DNA of 64,000 bases from Lasioglossum baleicum. Its lineage: Eukaryota > Arthropoda > Insecta > Hymenoptera > Halictidae. Position numbers and translations under genes: made by a program. The stretch spans positions 6,564,501 through 6,628,500 of the forward strand of contig NC_134948.1 in the NCBI RefSeq assembly GCF_051020765.1, read 5' to 3'. The notes below the pieces were generated by a model. It was not told where the DNA came from. It saw nothing but the letters and a program-made list of their open reading frames with translations, and searched no databases. Positions 25,180 to 36,460 of the stretch are shown one piece after another (within the stretch, counting starts at the first letter, position 1; every line of letters starts with the position of its first letter).

Positions 25180-25920
25180 ATTTTTTGCATTGTTTCTAGT
25201 CGGCGCGGTGCGAAATTGATTTTATTTCGACTTTCCGAAGAGATCTGCACTTTTATTCATCCTGGTTGGACTCCAAAATTAAAGAACCTGTACGATCATT
25301 CATAATCTCAAACAAAAATTTGTTTATTTCAAATACGTGAGATTTGTTGCATTGTACTAGTCGGCGCAGTGCGAAATTGATTTTATTTCGACCTTTTAAA
25401 GAGACCTGTACATTTATTCATTCTGGCTGAACTGCAAAAATGAAAGAACCTGTACGATCATTTATAATCTCAAACAAAAATTTGTTTATTTCAAATACAA
25501 TATTAAAATTTAAAAAATGAAATGCAATTTTATTTTGACCTTTTGAAGAGACCTGTACATTTATTCATTCTGACTGAACTACAAAAATGAAAGAACCTGT
25601 ACGATCATTCATAATATCAAACAAAAAATTAATTTATTTCGAATACAATTTTAAAATTAAAAATATAAAATGCAATTTTATTTTGACCTTTTGAAGAGAC
25701 CTGTACATTTATTCATTCTGGCTGAACTGCAAAAATGAAAGAACCTGTACGATCATTCATAATCTCAAACAAAAAATTAATTTATTTCAAATACAATTTT
25801 AAAATTAAAAATATAAAATGCAATTTTATTTTGACCTTTTGAAGAGACCTGTACTTTCATTTATTTTGTTTGGACTACAAAAATGAAACAACTTGTACAA
25901 TCGTTCATAATCTCTTTGGT
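25180..25920 (+). repeat. Tandem repeat, ~148 bp unit, about five copies
   Basis: GACCTGTACATTTATTCATT begins copies at 25403, 25550 and 25699. A diverged copy lies before (GATCTGCAC at 25242) and another after (25847). Each unit includes AAAGAACCTGTACGATCATT followed by ATAATCTCAAACAAAAA. The first interval is longer (161), the others 147-149. The outer copies are the most diverged, as expected for unequal exchange. Confidence 0.85.
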
Positions 25921-26309
25921 GTACAGGCAGTTTTATAGGATTCAGGAATTACAGAGTTTCATACTGTTCTTTTACGTGGACATTGTTTGACCACGTGATC
26001 CTAGTCGCTTAAATTGAATCACCCTGTACATTACCGGAGTTCAAGGCGTGATCTGCTCGATTATATTCTTCCAAGAAAATTGCGTAATGTGTCGCACGAC
26101 ACGACGAAACGGAAAAACGTGTACTGCAGCAATGTTGACCCCGTTAACGGTATTCTCTACTTGTACAGGCGTCTGACTGTTTATAGGACTTACTACTTGG
26201 AATCGACTATTCAGGTATTCCAGATTCAATTAGAATTTCTTGATCCGATGCAACGCGTTCCCAACGGTCCGTTTTAGTCGACCAGACTAGTTGCTCACTA
26301 AACAAATGA
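25921..26309. other. Unique intronic sequence
   Basis: An 87-codon open frame (26014-26277) and its opposite-strand shadow show no known motif. Nothing else is seen. Confidence 0.35.
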
Positions 26310-26605
26310 TTTAAAAATTAAAATAGACAATCTCTATTTCCATCTCCGAAAAGTCACTTCTATTTCCATTTGCAAAAAATATCAATTTTTATCTCCACTT
26401 CTATAAAGTAAATCTTTATATTCATTTCGAAAAAGGTCAATTTCTATCTCTATTTTCGGGAAGTCCATTTTTCTTTCTATTACTATTTGCAGAAAATCAA
26501 ATTTTATCTCCACTTCTATAAAGTCAATTTTCATATCCATTTGGAAAACGTCAATTTCTATTTCTATTTTTCCGAGAAGTCGATTTTTCTCATTTCTGAA
26601 AAAAA
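26310..26605. repeat. Degenerate minisatellite (TCTATTTCCATTT.. family)
   Basis: Variants of TCAATTTCTATCTCTATTT and TCTCCACTTCTATAAAGTCA recur roughly every 30-60 bases, with a longer period of about 125 between the two CTCCACTTCTATAAAGT copies. The minus-strand open frame over it (26382-26636) is repeat-encoded low complexity rich in Ile, Glu, Asp, Phe and Lys, not a gene. Confidence 0.6.
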
Positions 26606-27067
26606 GATAATCGCTTTTATTAAAGTTAATTTTCAATTAACTGATTTTACTTCGCTGTTTCCATAGAACATGGTGATTCGATCTAAGTAATTGTTACGCG
26701 TACTAGCAGAGTTGAGCAAAAATTTTATTTAAATAAAAATTTCGAATAAATTGTGTTCAAAACCAACTCGGAAAAAATCCCCCTTGTTTAAAGTTTTTAT
26801 TCAAATAAAATTTTTGCCAAACTCTACGCACTACTATACTCGAAACCCAATTTTTGGAAAATTCGTGATTCGAGCTAGGACGGGATGCAGCAAATGGCAC
26901 ATCTGATTCGTCAATCTCGCAGTGCATTCCTTGCAGCATTGCCTCAATGCAGCTCGACGGAGCTCGGTCTCCTTTTTCCCGCGGCGGTCGGAATATTCGT
27001 CGAATTAATTAGCCACCCTGTACGTAATTACACGTTCACCCTGATAGGAACTTACACGCGTGCTCGA

Positions 27068-27104
<37 letters not shown>

Positions 27105-27689
27105 GTGGAAGAAGGTACAGGGGGAGGTTAGGGAACGACGAAGATTCCGGTGTAAGGACAAGAGGAACGTGAATTCGAGTGGGGTGTGATGAAAAGGGGG
27201 GAACGGGGTTCCCAAGCTAGAAAGAGAGAGAGAGGGAGGAGCGAGTCGTAAAGGGGGGGAAAGGACAAGACCATACGGCTGGCGTGTACCAAGGATATTG
27301 GGCTATACGTCATACGTTGCATAGCTACGCGACCCCAAACGAGCTATTGTTCCTCGCGACGAAGTGTTTCTCCACCTCCGCACGCTCTTACCCCCACTCT
27401 CCCTCTCCAGCATCCGAACCCCTCGATGCGAGCTATTTCGTGGCGTGTCATCCCGATAATTTTGGAAATTTCGACGGTCGACTCGTACTATGCCGTGACC
27501 AATTAATCGTACCATAGGATCCGAGATATCGGCGTTGCTTTCACGATCGCATCCCCATCCCTCCGGAATATCTCGAGTATCCCTGCCGTTCTGTACCGTC
27601 GCTTTTCCTTCTCTTCATTCTTCGAAGAGCTTCCAACGATTCACCTTTGTCTCGGAGATTAGATTTTTAGTTAATTCTTCCGGGTTTAC
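26606..27689. other. Unique intronic block with a CT microsatellite
   Basis: A (CT)n run lies at about 27069-27101, followed by purine-rich sequence with repeated GGGGGG and GAGAGAG at 27.17-27.27 kb. Open frames here are compositional. It is possibly an accessible regulatory region of the polypurine type. Confidence 0.45.
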
Positions 27690-28795
27690 TTATGCGAGCC
27701 CTTAAGGGGGGCTGTGGGTGACTCCTTGTTATTTTGGAAATAGTATTGAAGTCAGAAGCTTTTTATTAATAGACAGAGCAATCTAAGAAATTCGACGATT
27801 TCACCGTGGTTTTTCTGCATCGAGCCCTTAAGGGGGGCTGCGATCAATTCACCCTCATTTTGGAAATAATATTGAAGTAAAAAGCTTTTCATTAATAGAA
27901 GGATAAATCTAAGAAATTAGACAATTTTAGCGTGGTTTTCCTATATCGAGCCATTAAGGGGGCTGCGAACAATCCATTATGAAAATAATATTGAAGTAAA
28001 AAGCTTTTCATTAGTAGAAGGATACATCGAAGAAATTAGACAATTTTAGCGTGGGATTCCTATATCGAGCCCTTAAGGGGGGCTGCGATCAATTCACCCT
28101 CGTTTTGGAAATAATATTGAAGTCAGAAGCTTTTTATTAATAGACAGAGCAATCTAAGAAATTCGACGATTTCACCGTGGTTTTTCTGCATCGAGCCCTT
28201 AAGGGGGGCTGCGAACAATCCATTATCCATTATGAAGGACTAATCTAAGAAATTCGACGGTTTTACCGTAGTTTTTCTGCATCGACCCCTTAAGGGGGGC
28301 TGCGATCAATTCACCCTCATTTTGGAAATAATATTGCAGTAAAAAGCTTTTCATTAATAGAAGGATAAATCTAAGAAATTAGACAATTTTAGCGAGGTTT
28401 TCCTATACCGAGCCCTTAAGGGGGCTGCGAACAATCCATTATGGAAATAATATTGAAGTAAAAAGCTTTTCATTAGTAGAAGGATAAATCTAAGAAATTA
28501 GACAATTTTAGCGAGGTTTTCCTATATCGAGCCCTTAAGGGGGCTGGGAACAATCCATTATGGAAATAATATTGAAGTAAAAAGCTTTTCATTGGTAGAA
28601 GGATAAATCTAAGAAATTAGACAATTTTAGCGTGGTTTTTCTGCATCGAGCCTTTTACGGGGGCTGGAAACAATTCACCCTCATTTTGGAAATAATATTG
28701 AAGTCACTTGCGGTTTATTAATGAATGGGGCAATCTAAGAAATTAGACAATTTTACCGTAGTTTTTCTTCATCGAGCCCTTAAGGGGGGAAAGAT
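27690..28795 (+). repeat. Tandem array with CCCTTAAGGGG motif, ~120-125 bp unit, ten motifs
   Basis: GAGCCCTTAAGGGGGGCTG or a close variant occurs near 27699, 27825, 27951, 28070, 28196, 28287, 28413, 28532, 28651 and 28778. Spacing is 118-127 except one shortened unit of about 91. Between motifs lie AAATAATATTGAAGTAAAAA, GCTTTTCATTAATAG and AAGAAATTAGACAATTTTAG. Two flavours alternate irregularly: one with a longer G run and TTTTTCTGCATCGAG, the other with TTTCCTATATCGAG. Each motif can form a small stem (AGCCC with GGGCT). Confidence 0.9.
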
Positions 28796-30316
28796 TATTT
28801 TGAAGAATTTAGACGTAATTTAATGCTAGAATAGTAGAATATTAGAACAGATAAAAAGCAAGAATAAAGTAGCGAGAACGATGAATTCCGATGCCACGGC
28901 CGAGAATCAGTAAATTAGGGTGATGCGCCTCTGTACAGTCTCTGTAGGCCATCAAGACGACTTGCATGACCGTAATATATGGTTTTGCACGGCGACTTGG
29001 TCATTTGATTGATTGCGTTTGATTGCGTTTGATTGCGCAATGTCCAATAGCCTGTATCAAAGATCGCTTATCTGGGCGCTTATTGGCTATATCGTATCCG
29101 TGTATCAGTATGAATATAGGATCTGCGTAAATGACTTTCCGCCATTCTTTGCAATGTTCGGTATTTCGCGACGTTGCTTCAAAAATTATGATTTAAAAGC
29201 TAGAAATTTAGATCGGCGAAAAAGTGAATAAATTATTTTTACGTTCTAAAACAGTTGCTTCATAAAAATGGCTAAATATCTTAACAAACTGTGTTCATAA
29301 AATAATCTAAAACAGTCGCTTCATAAAAATTGCAAAATATCTTAACACTGAAAGCGATTAAAATGTTTTAGCTGATAAAAATGACAAGGCTCTATTTATT
29401 TAGATTTCGTGCAATTTTTATTGCAATATGCGCTTGGATAAAGAAATTTATCGAATCATTTTCCATGTAGGCAACTAAATAATTTCAATAATTAAGTATA
29501 TAATTAAAAATGTAAGACAATGCTAGGTTTAGTGTTAACAAAATATGTTTATAACATAATCTAAAACTGTTCCCCTGAAGTATAGTGTGAAATACTGTTG
29601 GTACTTCCTAGATCCACGACAAAAATAAAAATATCTGGGGATCAGAGAAGACCCAACGAACCCGCCGTATTCGATCCAGTCTAGTATTGAACATTGGCGA
29701 GTGGCAAAAGCGGATTGTTTTGCGCCCGGTTAGGCAGTTTCCCTAATAACGTACAAGGGTGCTGGAACGCGCAACCATGAACGCGAACGCTTGTAAAAGA
29801 AGACGCCATTACCGAGGCAGAGGCTGGTTCAGTTAGTGCATGCGTGGTTTACCGTATGGTCGTACATCATCGGCTGGTTTGCGTCGGTTTAACCACCCTT
29901 ACCGCCAGTTGCGCCGGTTATCCGAGCATGGTGAGCAAGTCAGAATGATTCAAGTGCCGTGGTCACCGCGCAGGCACACACCTACACGCGCAGGCATACT
30001 TCTCCGCGCATGTACTATGCACGCACACAACGGCACTCCACGACGCTAGACCGGGGAAAATCGAGAACAATTCCCTTCTATCGTTGCATCCGCAAAACGC
30101 GAGATTAATTTTACCTAACGTTCTCTGATCCTGCCTGGTTCCAGTGGAAACGGTCTGAAATTGGCCGGACACAATTTCAGTAGAAAGCGACGTATTGATC
30201 AGACATCAAGGGACAGTCCAAAATGATTTTCACACGATCAACAAATTATTTAAAAATATTATATTTATATCTTCTTATTCGTTAAAATATCCTGATTAAA
30301 ATGAGCCCAAACTGAC
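28796..30316. other. Unique intronic sequence
   Basis: GATTGCGTTT is duplicated near 29015-29035, and AATCTAAAACAGT.GCTTCAT recurs weakly at 29.25-29.32 kb. A CpG-rich patch with short open frames lies at 29.65-30.05 kb. No gene is recognised. Confidence 0.35.
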
Positions 30317-30319
30317 TAA

Positions 30320-30875
30320 CAAGGGAACATATTCAGATGCGAAATTCGGATTTTGATAAAACTTTGATAAAATTTTGACAAAATGCTTATATTTCGATGA
30401 AACAAGCCAGAATTCCCCCACACGCCAGGTGCAAGACTATATTCCATTATGCATAATTATTGTCAAATGGCAAAAAAAAAAGAAAATCCTGAAACATGTA
30501 ACCCCTATTTTGGATCAAAGATCACGCACCCAAGTTTACATTAAAATTAACTAACAATAAATAAGAGAAACTACAAAAAGAAATCAAATTTTTAATATAT
30601 TGTTTAAACAAAAAACTTTTGTTAAAATTTTCTTGCGCGACTACATTGCCCATTGAAAAACACACAATTTAAAAAAAAAATCAAATTTTTCCGACCTCTG
30701 GTTTCCGAGATATCTCAAAAAGTATGGTTTTGACCCCCAACTTTGAGGGCTGTTTTCACCCCTTCAAAGTGGATGGTTGCCGATAAAAAAAATACGTGTC
30801 AAATATTTTTCAAAGAACTATAAACTCCCAAAGTTTTATCAAAATCCGAATTTCGCATCTGAATATGTTCCCTTG
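30320..30875. mobile_element. MITE with CAAGGGAA ends and TAA target duplication, 556 bp
   Basis: CAAGGGAACATATTCAGATG at the left and its exact inverse at the right belong to a terminal inverted repeat of about 47 perfect bases. TAA flanks both sides (30317-30319 and 30876-30878). The interior is AT-rich with CCCCAACTTTGAGGG and lacks a transposase frame. The perfect ends and intact target duplication suggest fairly recent insertion. It shares termini and an inner ATTTTGATAA block with 9997-10308. Confidence 0.85.
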
Positions 30876-30878
30876 TAA

Positions 30879-31244
30879 GTAAAACTTTGTATATCGATCG
30901 ATTTAGATTGAACGTCACATCCACTTTTATACACTCTATTTTAAAATTTAACGACAGCTGTTAAATAATTACATGGAACGCTATCTGCTGCGCCAGTTTT
31001 TAGATAGCCAACTGTATTTATTCATAGCAAAACAGTTCGCTGTCGTCATCGTCCTAGTGTACGAATAACATAATTATACCTCGCTGTTCTTAATTCTTTC
31101 AATCCAGATACGTCTGTCACTCATTGCTCAATTTTAACCTGCTTTTTAGTTCCATCGCTCATCGACGAAAACATGACGACGTTCTTGAAAGATCAGAACT
31201 TCTGAATCGGTCTAAAAACAGAAATATATATAAACGTTACGCTT
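30879..31244. other. Unique intronic sequence
   Basis: AT-rich; no gene or repeat is recognised. Confidence 0.4.
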
Positions 31245-31672
31245 ATTAAAAATTTATTCCAGGTAAACCAAACAGCATACGGCTAAAAAAGATTCTGGAT
31301 TATATCCATGATTCAGTACTATGAAGACGTCACGTTTTCCTGCAGTATGATCAAAGAGTATCTACATTAAAAGAAATCTTCAAAAATTTATTCCAGGGGA
31401 ACTGAACAAGATACGACCAAAAAACTTTTTGGAATATGTTCAGCCATGATTCAACACTGTACACAAAATTTTATGTTACTGTACGTTCGACTATTATTGC
31501 AGAATAAATTTCTAAACACGTCACGTTTTCCTGCAACGTGTGATCAAAGAGTATCTACACATTAAAAGTAATCTTCAAAAATTTATTCCAGAGGAACTGT
31601 ACAAGATACGACCAAAAAATTTTTTGGAATATGTTCAGCCATGATTCAACACTATACCCAAAATGTTCTACT
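31245..31672 (-). repeat. Left arm of inverted pair of tandem arrays (~195 bp unit)
   Basis: TTTATTCCAG occurs three times (about 31250, 31386, 31582), with ACAAGATACGACCAAAAAA, ATATGTTCAGCCATGATTCA and AAGAGTATCTACA between. The reverse complement of the same sequence makes up 33498-33996. The first copy is shortened and diverged; the other two are close to copies in the right arm. Confidence 0.85.
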
Positions 31673-33497
31673 AGGTCGTGGCATATGAAATGTCCGATCT
31701 CATTGCACGTCACTTTGAGGTACAAAGCTTACGATTTCCTTTTAAATAGATTTGATTTTAACGTCAAAATCAGTACGATTATCGCGTGCGCTTTTTGTAT
31801 GTGTGGAAAAGCAGCATACTGACGATAGCATTATGTGATATTTGGTGAAAATGTGGTGACTGATCGATAGACTGCGGATTTTATGTATTTATGGCAAAAA
31901 TGAATGGGTGCAATTTAAAACAATAGAAAGGTTAAAATAATTTAAAAGTGCTAATCTATTTTTCTCAGCTTGTTACAATTATTAAAGTAAGAATAAACTG
32001 TTTATGTGGCTCTCCAGTCTACTAATCAACGCATTATTCGTCGATAGCAAAAAGAACTACAAAATAGATATGATAATCTTGTAAATGAATTCTACCATAA
32101 TATTGGATTGGAAAGAAAGTTTGTAGCGCTTACAAATTAAGAAGCGTTTTCAATAATTAATCGAAGATACAATTAAGGTATTTACTCATATGTTTATTCA
32201 ATAACACGAGAAGTTACCTCGGAAATGGAAAAAGTAATAGAACAGAATAGGAAATATGTTATTGAATAAATCTGTGAATAAATATCTGAATTGTAGCTTT
32301 CAATTTTTATTTACAAACGCTACGAACTTTCGTTTCAATTGGAACTTCCAGTTGGAACTTCCAACCCAATACAATCAAGAAATGTGTGATTCTTTGATCA
32401 ATAAGAGATAGTTGTGGTTGTTTCACGTTACTGTTAAAAATCGGACATTTCGTACAGAACGACCGAATAGTATTCTTTATTTAACTACTAGAGCACAATA
32501 AATTCCCAAAGACATCCCTAATCAAAAAAGCCCCCACAAAAAATCGTCCATTTCTTTCACATAACAACCTACCATGAAAAAAATCTATATTCCACGAGCA
32601 TCTAGACACGATGTAGAAAAAACACGGAGGGTGCGAACGCGTGTTTGATCCACATCGTCCGGCAGACAGTCATTTGTCGTAGACAGAATGATTGGAGGCG
32701 AGGTCCCTCGAAGAAGAGCAGGGTCGTCGGTGTCGTTCCTCCTTAGCGTCTCGCGTCTATACGGTCGCGTGTACACACTACGGGGAAACACAGACGAACA
32801 GGCGACGAGACAGAGCTTTTTTACGAGAGAACTACGTTTACGAGCTTATGGGGACGTGGATAACGGCGCAGACAGCTGCGCGTAGTCCGGGCACGTGTCC
32901 TCAGCTGCCAGAAGTCAATTTCCTTTTCCCAGGAAAGCAGTTTCCCCGTCGGTTTCCCTCTGTTCCGACGCCTTTTTTCCGTTTCCCGATCTCCCGACAC
33001 TCTATCACGTATCACCCCCCCCCCCCCTCCTACCTCTGACACCCTAATGTCGTAGGCCATCCTCCACACACCAGGCCCACCCCGGTAACTTCCGGTCAAG
33101 CTTTGTTGTCCCCTGGCAGCCGAGAGAGGAGATATTGCCGTCGGTCAGAGAATTGAATCCTCGAGTGGACGTAATCCTTTCTCTTATTCCCCCCTGGGGA
33201 CAAGGCCGGTGCTCGATGGCTGTTTGTAATTGCTTCGTTAAGTTAATTGTGAACGCGGCCGTTGATGCTGAGCTGTTTATACCGACGTCTCTCTGATCGA
33301 TCGGCGCTCTGTTTTGTTAAATATCAGCAGCGATGCAGGAATTGGGCGATCTATTATTTCGAATTTTCGAATGGCGTAGTATATCGGGCTCTTTGTTATA
33401 GGGGAGCAGAATTTGAATTTAGTATGCTCCCTCCCGTTGAGCCCAGAAAAATGGCGCTCGAAGGAGGATAAGCCAGACTACAATACACAGGCTGCCT
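31673..33497. other. Spacer between the inverted arrays
   Basis: The left part is AT-rich and carries a mariner-like MITE (32103-32369). The right part (about 32.58-33.47 kb) is CpG-rich with a poly-C run near 33006 and overlapping open frames (longest 115 codons, 32692-33039) that have no recognised domain. The CpG-rich part could be a regulatory island. Confidence 0.4.
32103..32369. mobile_element. Mariner-like MITE, 267 bp
   Basis: The ends TTGGATTGG and CCAACCCAA are flanked by TA. Inward the arms match as AAAGAAAGTTTGTAGCGCTT against AAACGCTACGAACTTTCGTT, with an extra duplicated GGAACTTCCA block on the right arm, and further inverted matches around TTATTCAATAAC. TTGGGTTGG-type ends with TA duplication are typical of mariner elements. 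There is no transposase. Confidence 0.7.
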
Positions 33498-33996
33498 CTA
33501 GAAATTTATTACGTAATAATAGTTAAACGTACAATAGCATCAAATTTTGTATACAGTGTTCAATCACGGCTTAACATATTCCAGAAAGTTTTTTAGTCGT
33601 ATCTTGTTCAGTTCCCCTGGAATCAATTTTTAAAGATTTCTTTTAATGTAGATACTCTTTGATCACATCGCAGGAAAACGTGACGTGTTTAGAAATTTAT
33701 TGTGCAATAATAGTCAAACGTACAGTAACATCAAATTTTGTGTACAGTGTTGAATCATGGCTGAACATATTCCAACAAGTTTTTTAGTCGTATCTTGTAC
33801 AGTTCCCCTGGAATAAATTTTTAAAGATTTCTTTCAATGTGTAGATACTCTTTGATTACATTGCAGGAAAACGTGACGTGTTTAGAAATTTATTCTGCAA
33901 TAATAGTCGAACGTACAGTAACATAAAATTTTGTGTACAGTGTTGAATCACGGCTTAACATATTCCAAAAAGTTTTTTGGTCGTATGTTGTTTAGA
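33498..33996 (+). repeat. Right arm of inverted pair of tandem arrays (~195 bp unit)
   Basis: Three units each contain GAAATTTATT, TAATAGTCGAACGTACAGTA or a variant, TACAGTGTTGAATCA, AAGTTTTTTAGTCGTATCTT and AGATACTCTTTGAT. The third unit is nearly identical to the reverse complement of 31.43-31.52 kb. Sequence changes abruptly after about 33996. Confidence 0.85.
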
Positions 33997-36386
33997 TCTT
34001 CCGCAATAAATTGTCGAAAGTGGCCATTTTTTAAGAAACAAGAGCAACGTAACAAAGCACCGAGAAAATGGTCGGAATTTCGGGATTGCCAAAGTTGCTA
34101 CAGGATCAGGAAAAGCATCTTGTTTCCCCGACGGACATAGCCGTGGCCCGGCCACGTTTGATTTATCGCGAAATTTCCCCTGGCCTCTCATGGGGAATAC
34201 AGCGGGACGACGCCGTCCGGATATGCGCGTGCGGAGTCCTAATAATCTAATACGCCGCGACCTGAGCGCAATTTCATGCTTTCTCGGGCATGCTGTGCAC
34301 CCTGTGTCCTCCTCCATATCTGCTCGATACCCCCTTACCGTCGCGATCAAACGTTCTTCCCATCCCCCTGACCCTCCGCTTCCCTGTCGCGCGTTCTCGA
34401 TCTCCGTTTCACCCTCCTCCGTCTGCTTAGCTATCCCCTAAATGGAATATACTAGCCGGTTCCTGAGGTCTGCAACCATAACTCCGGACGAATTTACGAA
34501 ATAAATTGCAGACGGCAGCTGAGAGACGCACCCGAGATCCCCTTTTCCTTAATATGAATATTAGATGCCCATAAGTGTATAGAACATTTGAGACAGTAGA
34601 GTGGTGTCTCGATGTTTTTGCTGTATTTTTCTTTGTTCTCAATTATTTGTTTATGAAACATCTACTAACACAACCGTGACACTTTTCTGCGTAAAACGAT
34701 ACCCAACACGACACCATTTGGTTTCCGCGTGCCCGAGTAATCCACGATTAAATAGAACCTCGCCTATCCGAACGCTCGCGTCCCATCAAGCAGTGCTACC
34801 AACTTCGTGAATCGAACAGGTAAATGTGCTCCGAAGTATGTCGTGTGGGTACTCATTTTAATCAGCAGAATGTCCCCAATACGATGATGTCCCTTTCACA
34901 AAGAAAGAATCACCTGATCTCTCAGCTACATCATTTAGTTATCCAGCTGTATCTTCGAAGCAGTCTCGCTTGAAGTTTTCCAAAGCCGAGGAGAGTCAAT
35001 TGTCCGGCTCTCTTCTGAAATCACGGACCCAATTTGTCAAGCCACTCTAGCTGCACAACCGCGTCCAAAACGGTGACTCTAACAAGCGTTTAACTCGGAA
35101 CGGTTCCCGGATCGTGATGAACGGTTTTGTGCCCGCGAAATCGTCGGATTCCTTATCCTTTTCATCGGACGTAGTTTAAGGCGCCCGGTATAAAACAGCG
35201 AACGGTTGTGTCGCGTTTAACGATCGCCCGCTTCCTATGATCGGCTTTATGCACTTTGCACCGGCACACGTATGCGGCGATCGCATAGGTATTGCATCGC
35301 ATATTCTGTTCCGTCGATCGGCTCCCAATCTGCACCGGCCGATCATCGAAAGATTCGATTTCCTGGCGGCTTTGATCGCGGACGGGTAAAATCGGATTTA
35401 AGGACTACTTATCCCCGAAGGACTCCTTGCCAGGACGCAGTCTGTAGGATAAGACGTCCGACGATTCTTGCAGGAGGCATTATGTTCGCCGATATATATA
35501 CATATATATATATATATATCGTGTCCTCTTGTCGGTAAATTTGTAAGGACGCGTAATCCCCCCGTGCACGGGACGACATCGTTCTACAGATCCGCTGGGT
35601 TTTTCGCGAATTTCAGGTAATTTGATCGGGAGCCTTCCGTCTTTGGACGAGATCCTTCACAAAGGGGCTATCCAGCATCTGGCCGTGAAGAAATGCAGAA
35701 GACGCTTACGCGAATGCGTTTGAATTTTACCAGCTCGATTTCATTATACGGGCAAGCTCCTTTTGGGCTCGACTTTCACGTTCAACCCTTTAAACCTTTG
35801 AAAAAATTGTTTTTTTGTTTAATTTCTTCACTACGACGCATCCGACCAAGAAATCTGACAACAATCGAGTACAATGCTTATATTAATGTTAAACTTCTTC
35901 ATTTTCTACGACCAGAGCTTGCATCGGAAAAATCGGAAGAAATTCCCTCATGCGGGGCCAGGTACTCGGAATGAGTCAGATTTTTTTCGGAATTTTTAGT
36001 CGTGATTATATGGGAAAAATGGGGCCAGCAAAATCGGGTACACATACATAGTACGTCCCTGGCTCCCTGACAGCTTCGTACGCCCCTGCACAACCGAAGT
36101 TTCGAGCACTTGAGAACTTTCTCGCTATCCATAGCAGCCCACCAAATATTTTATTATTCATTGTATTCACGTTCTACAGAAAAAGAAATGAAAGACTGGC
36201 TCCTCTATTGTTCTATGATTGATACTTCAGCATTTCTCTTGAGTTACGCTTGCCGGCTATATGCGATGCGGTGCATGGAAGCTCGAACATCCATTCGTAA
36301 CCTTTCCATTGAAAAAAAGCCAGGTCCATTCTTCATCCGACAAGTTACCTTTGTTTTTCGACACAGAAGAGACCTGGACGCTCATT
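33997..36386. other. Unique intronic block with patches of high CpG
   Basis: It contains a CpG-rich zone at 34.0-34.45 kb, a TATAAAA at 35189-35195 in GC-rich surroundings, and an AT dinucleotide run at about 35493-35519. Open frames to 131 codons lack motifs. No gene is recognised. Confidence 0.35.
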
Positions 36387-36460
36387 GTCATAATAACTGT
36401 CCACCGCAGTATATGCTGCAGGCTGGAAATAGTGGGGGTGGGGTGGACGTCTATTATGAT
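36387..36460. repeat. 75 bp hairpin family, copy 2
   Basis: GTCATAATAACTGTCCAC faces GTGGACGTCTATTATGAT. The central part (TATGCTGCAGGCTGGAAATA) resembles that of the copy at 39499. Its flanks differ from those of the other copies. Confidence 0.65.

Noticed and set aside
26382..26636. 84-codon minus-strand frame rich in Ile, Glu, Asp, Phe and Lys
   Set aside because: It is encoded by a degenerate minisatellite; the protein repetition mirrors the DNA repeat.
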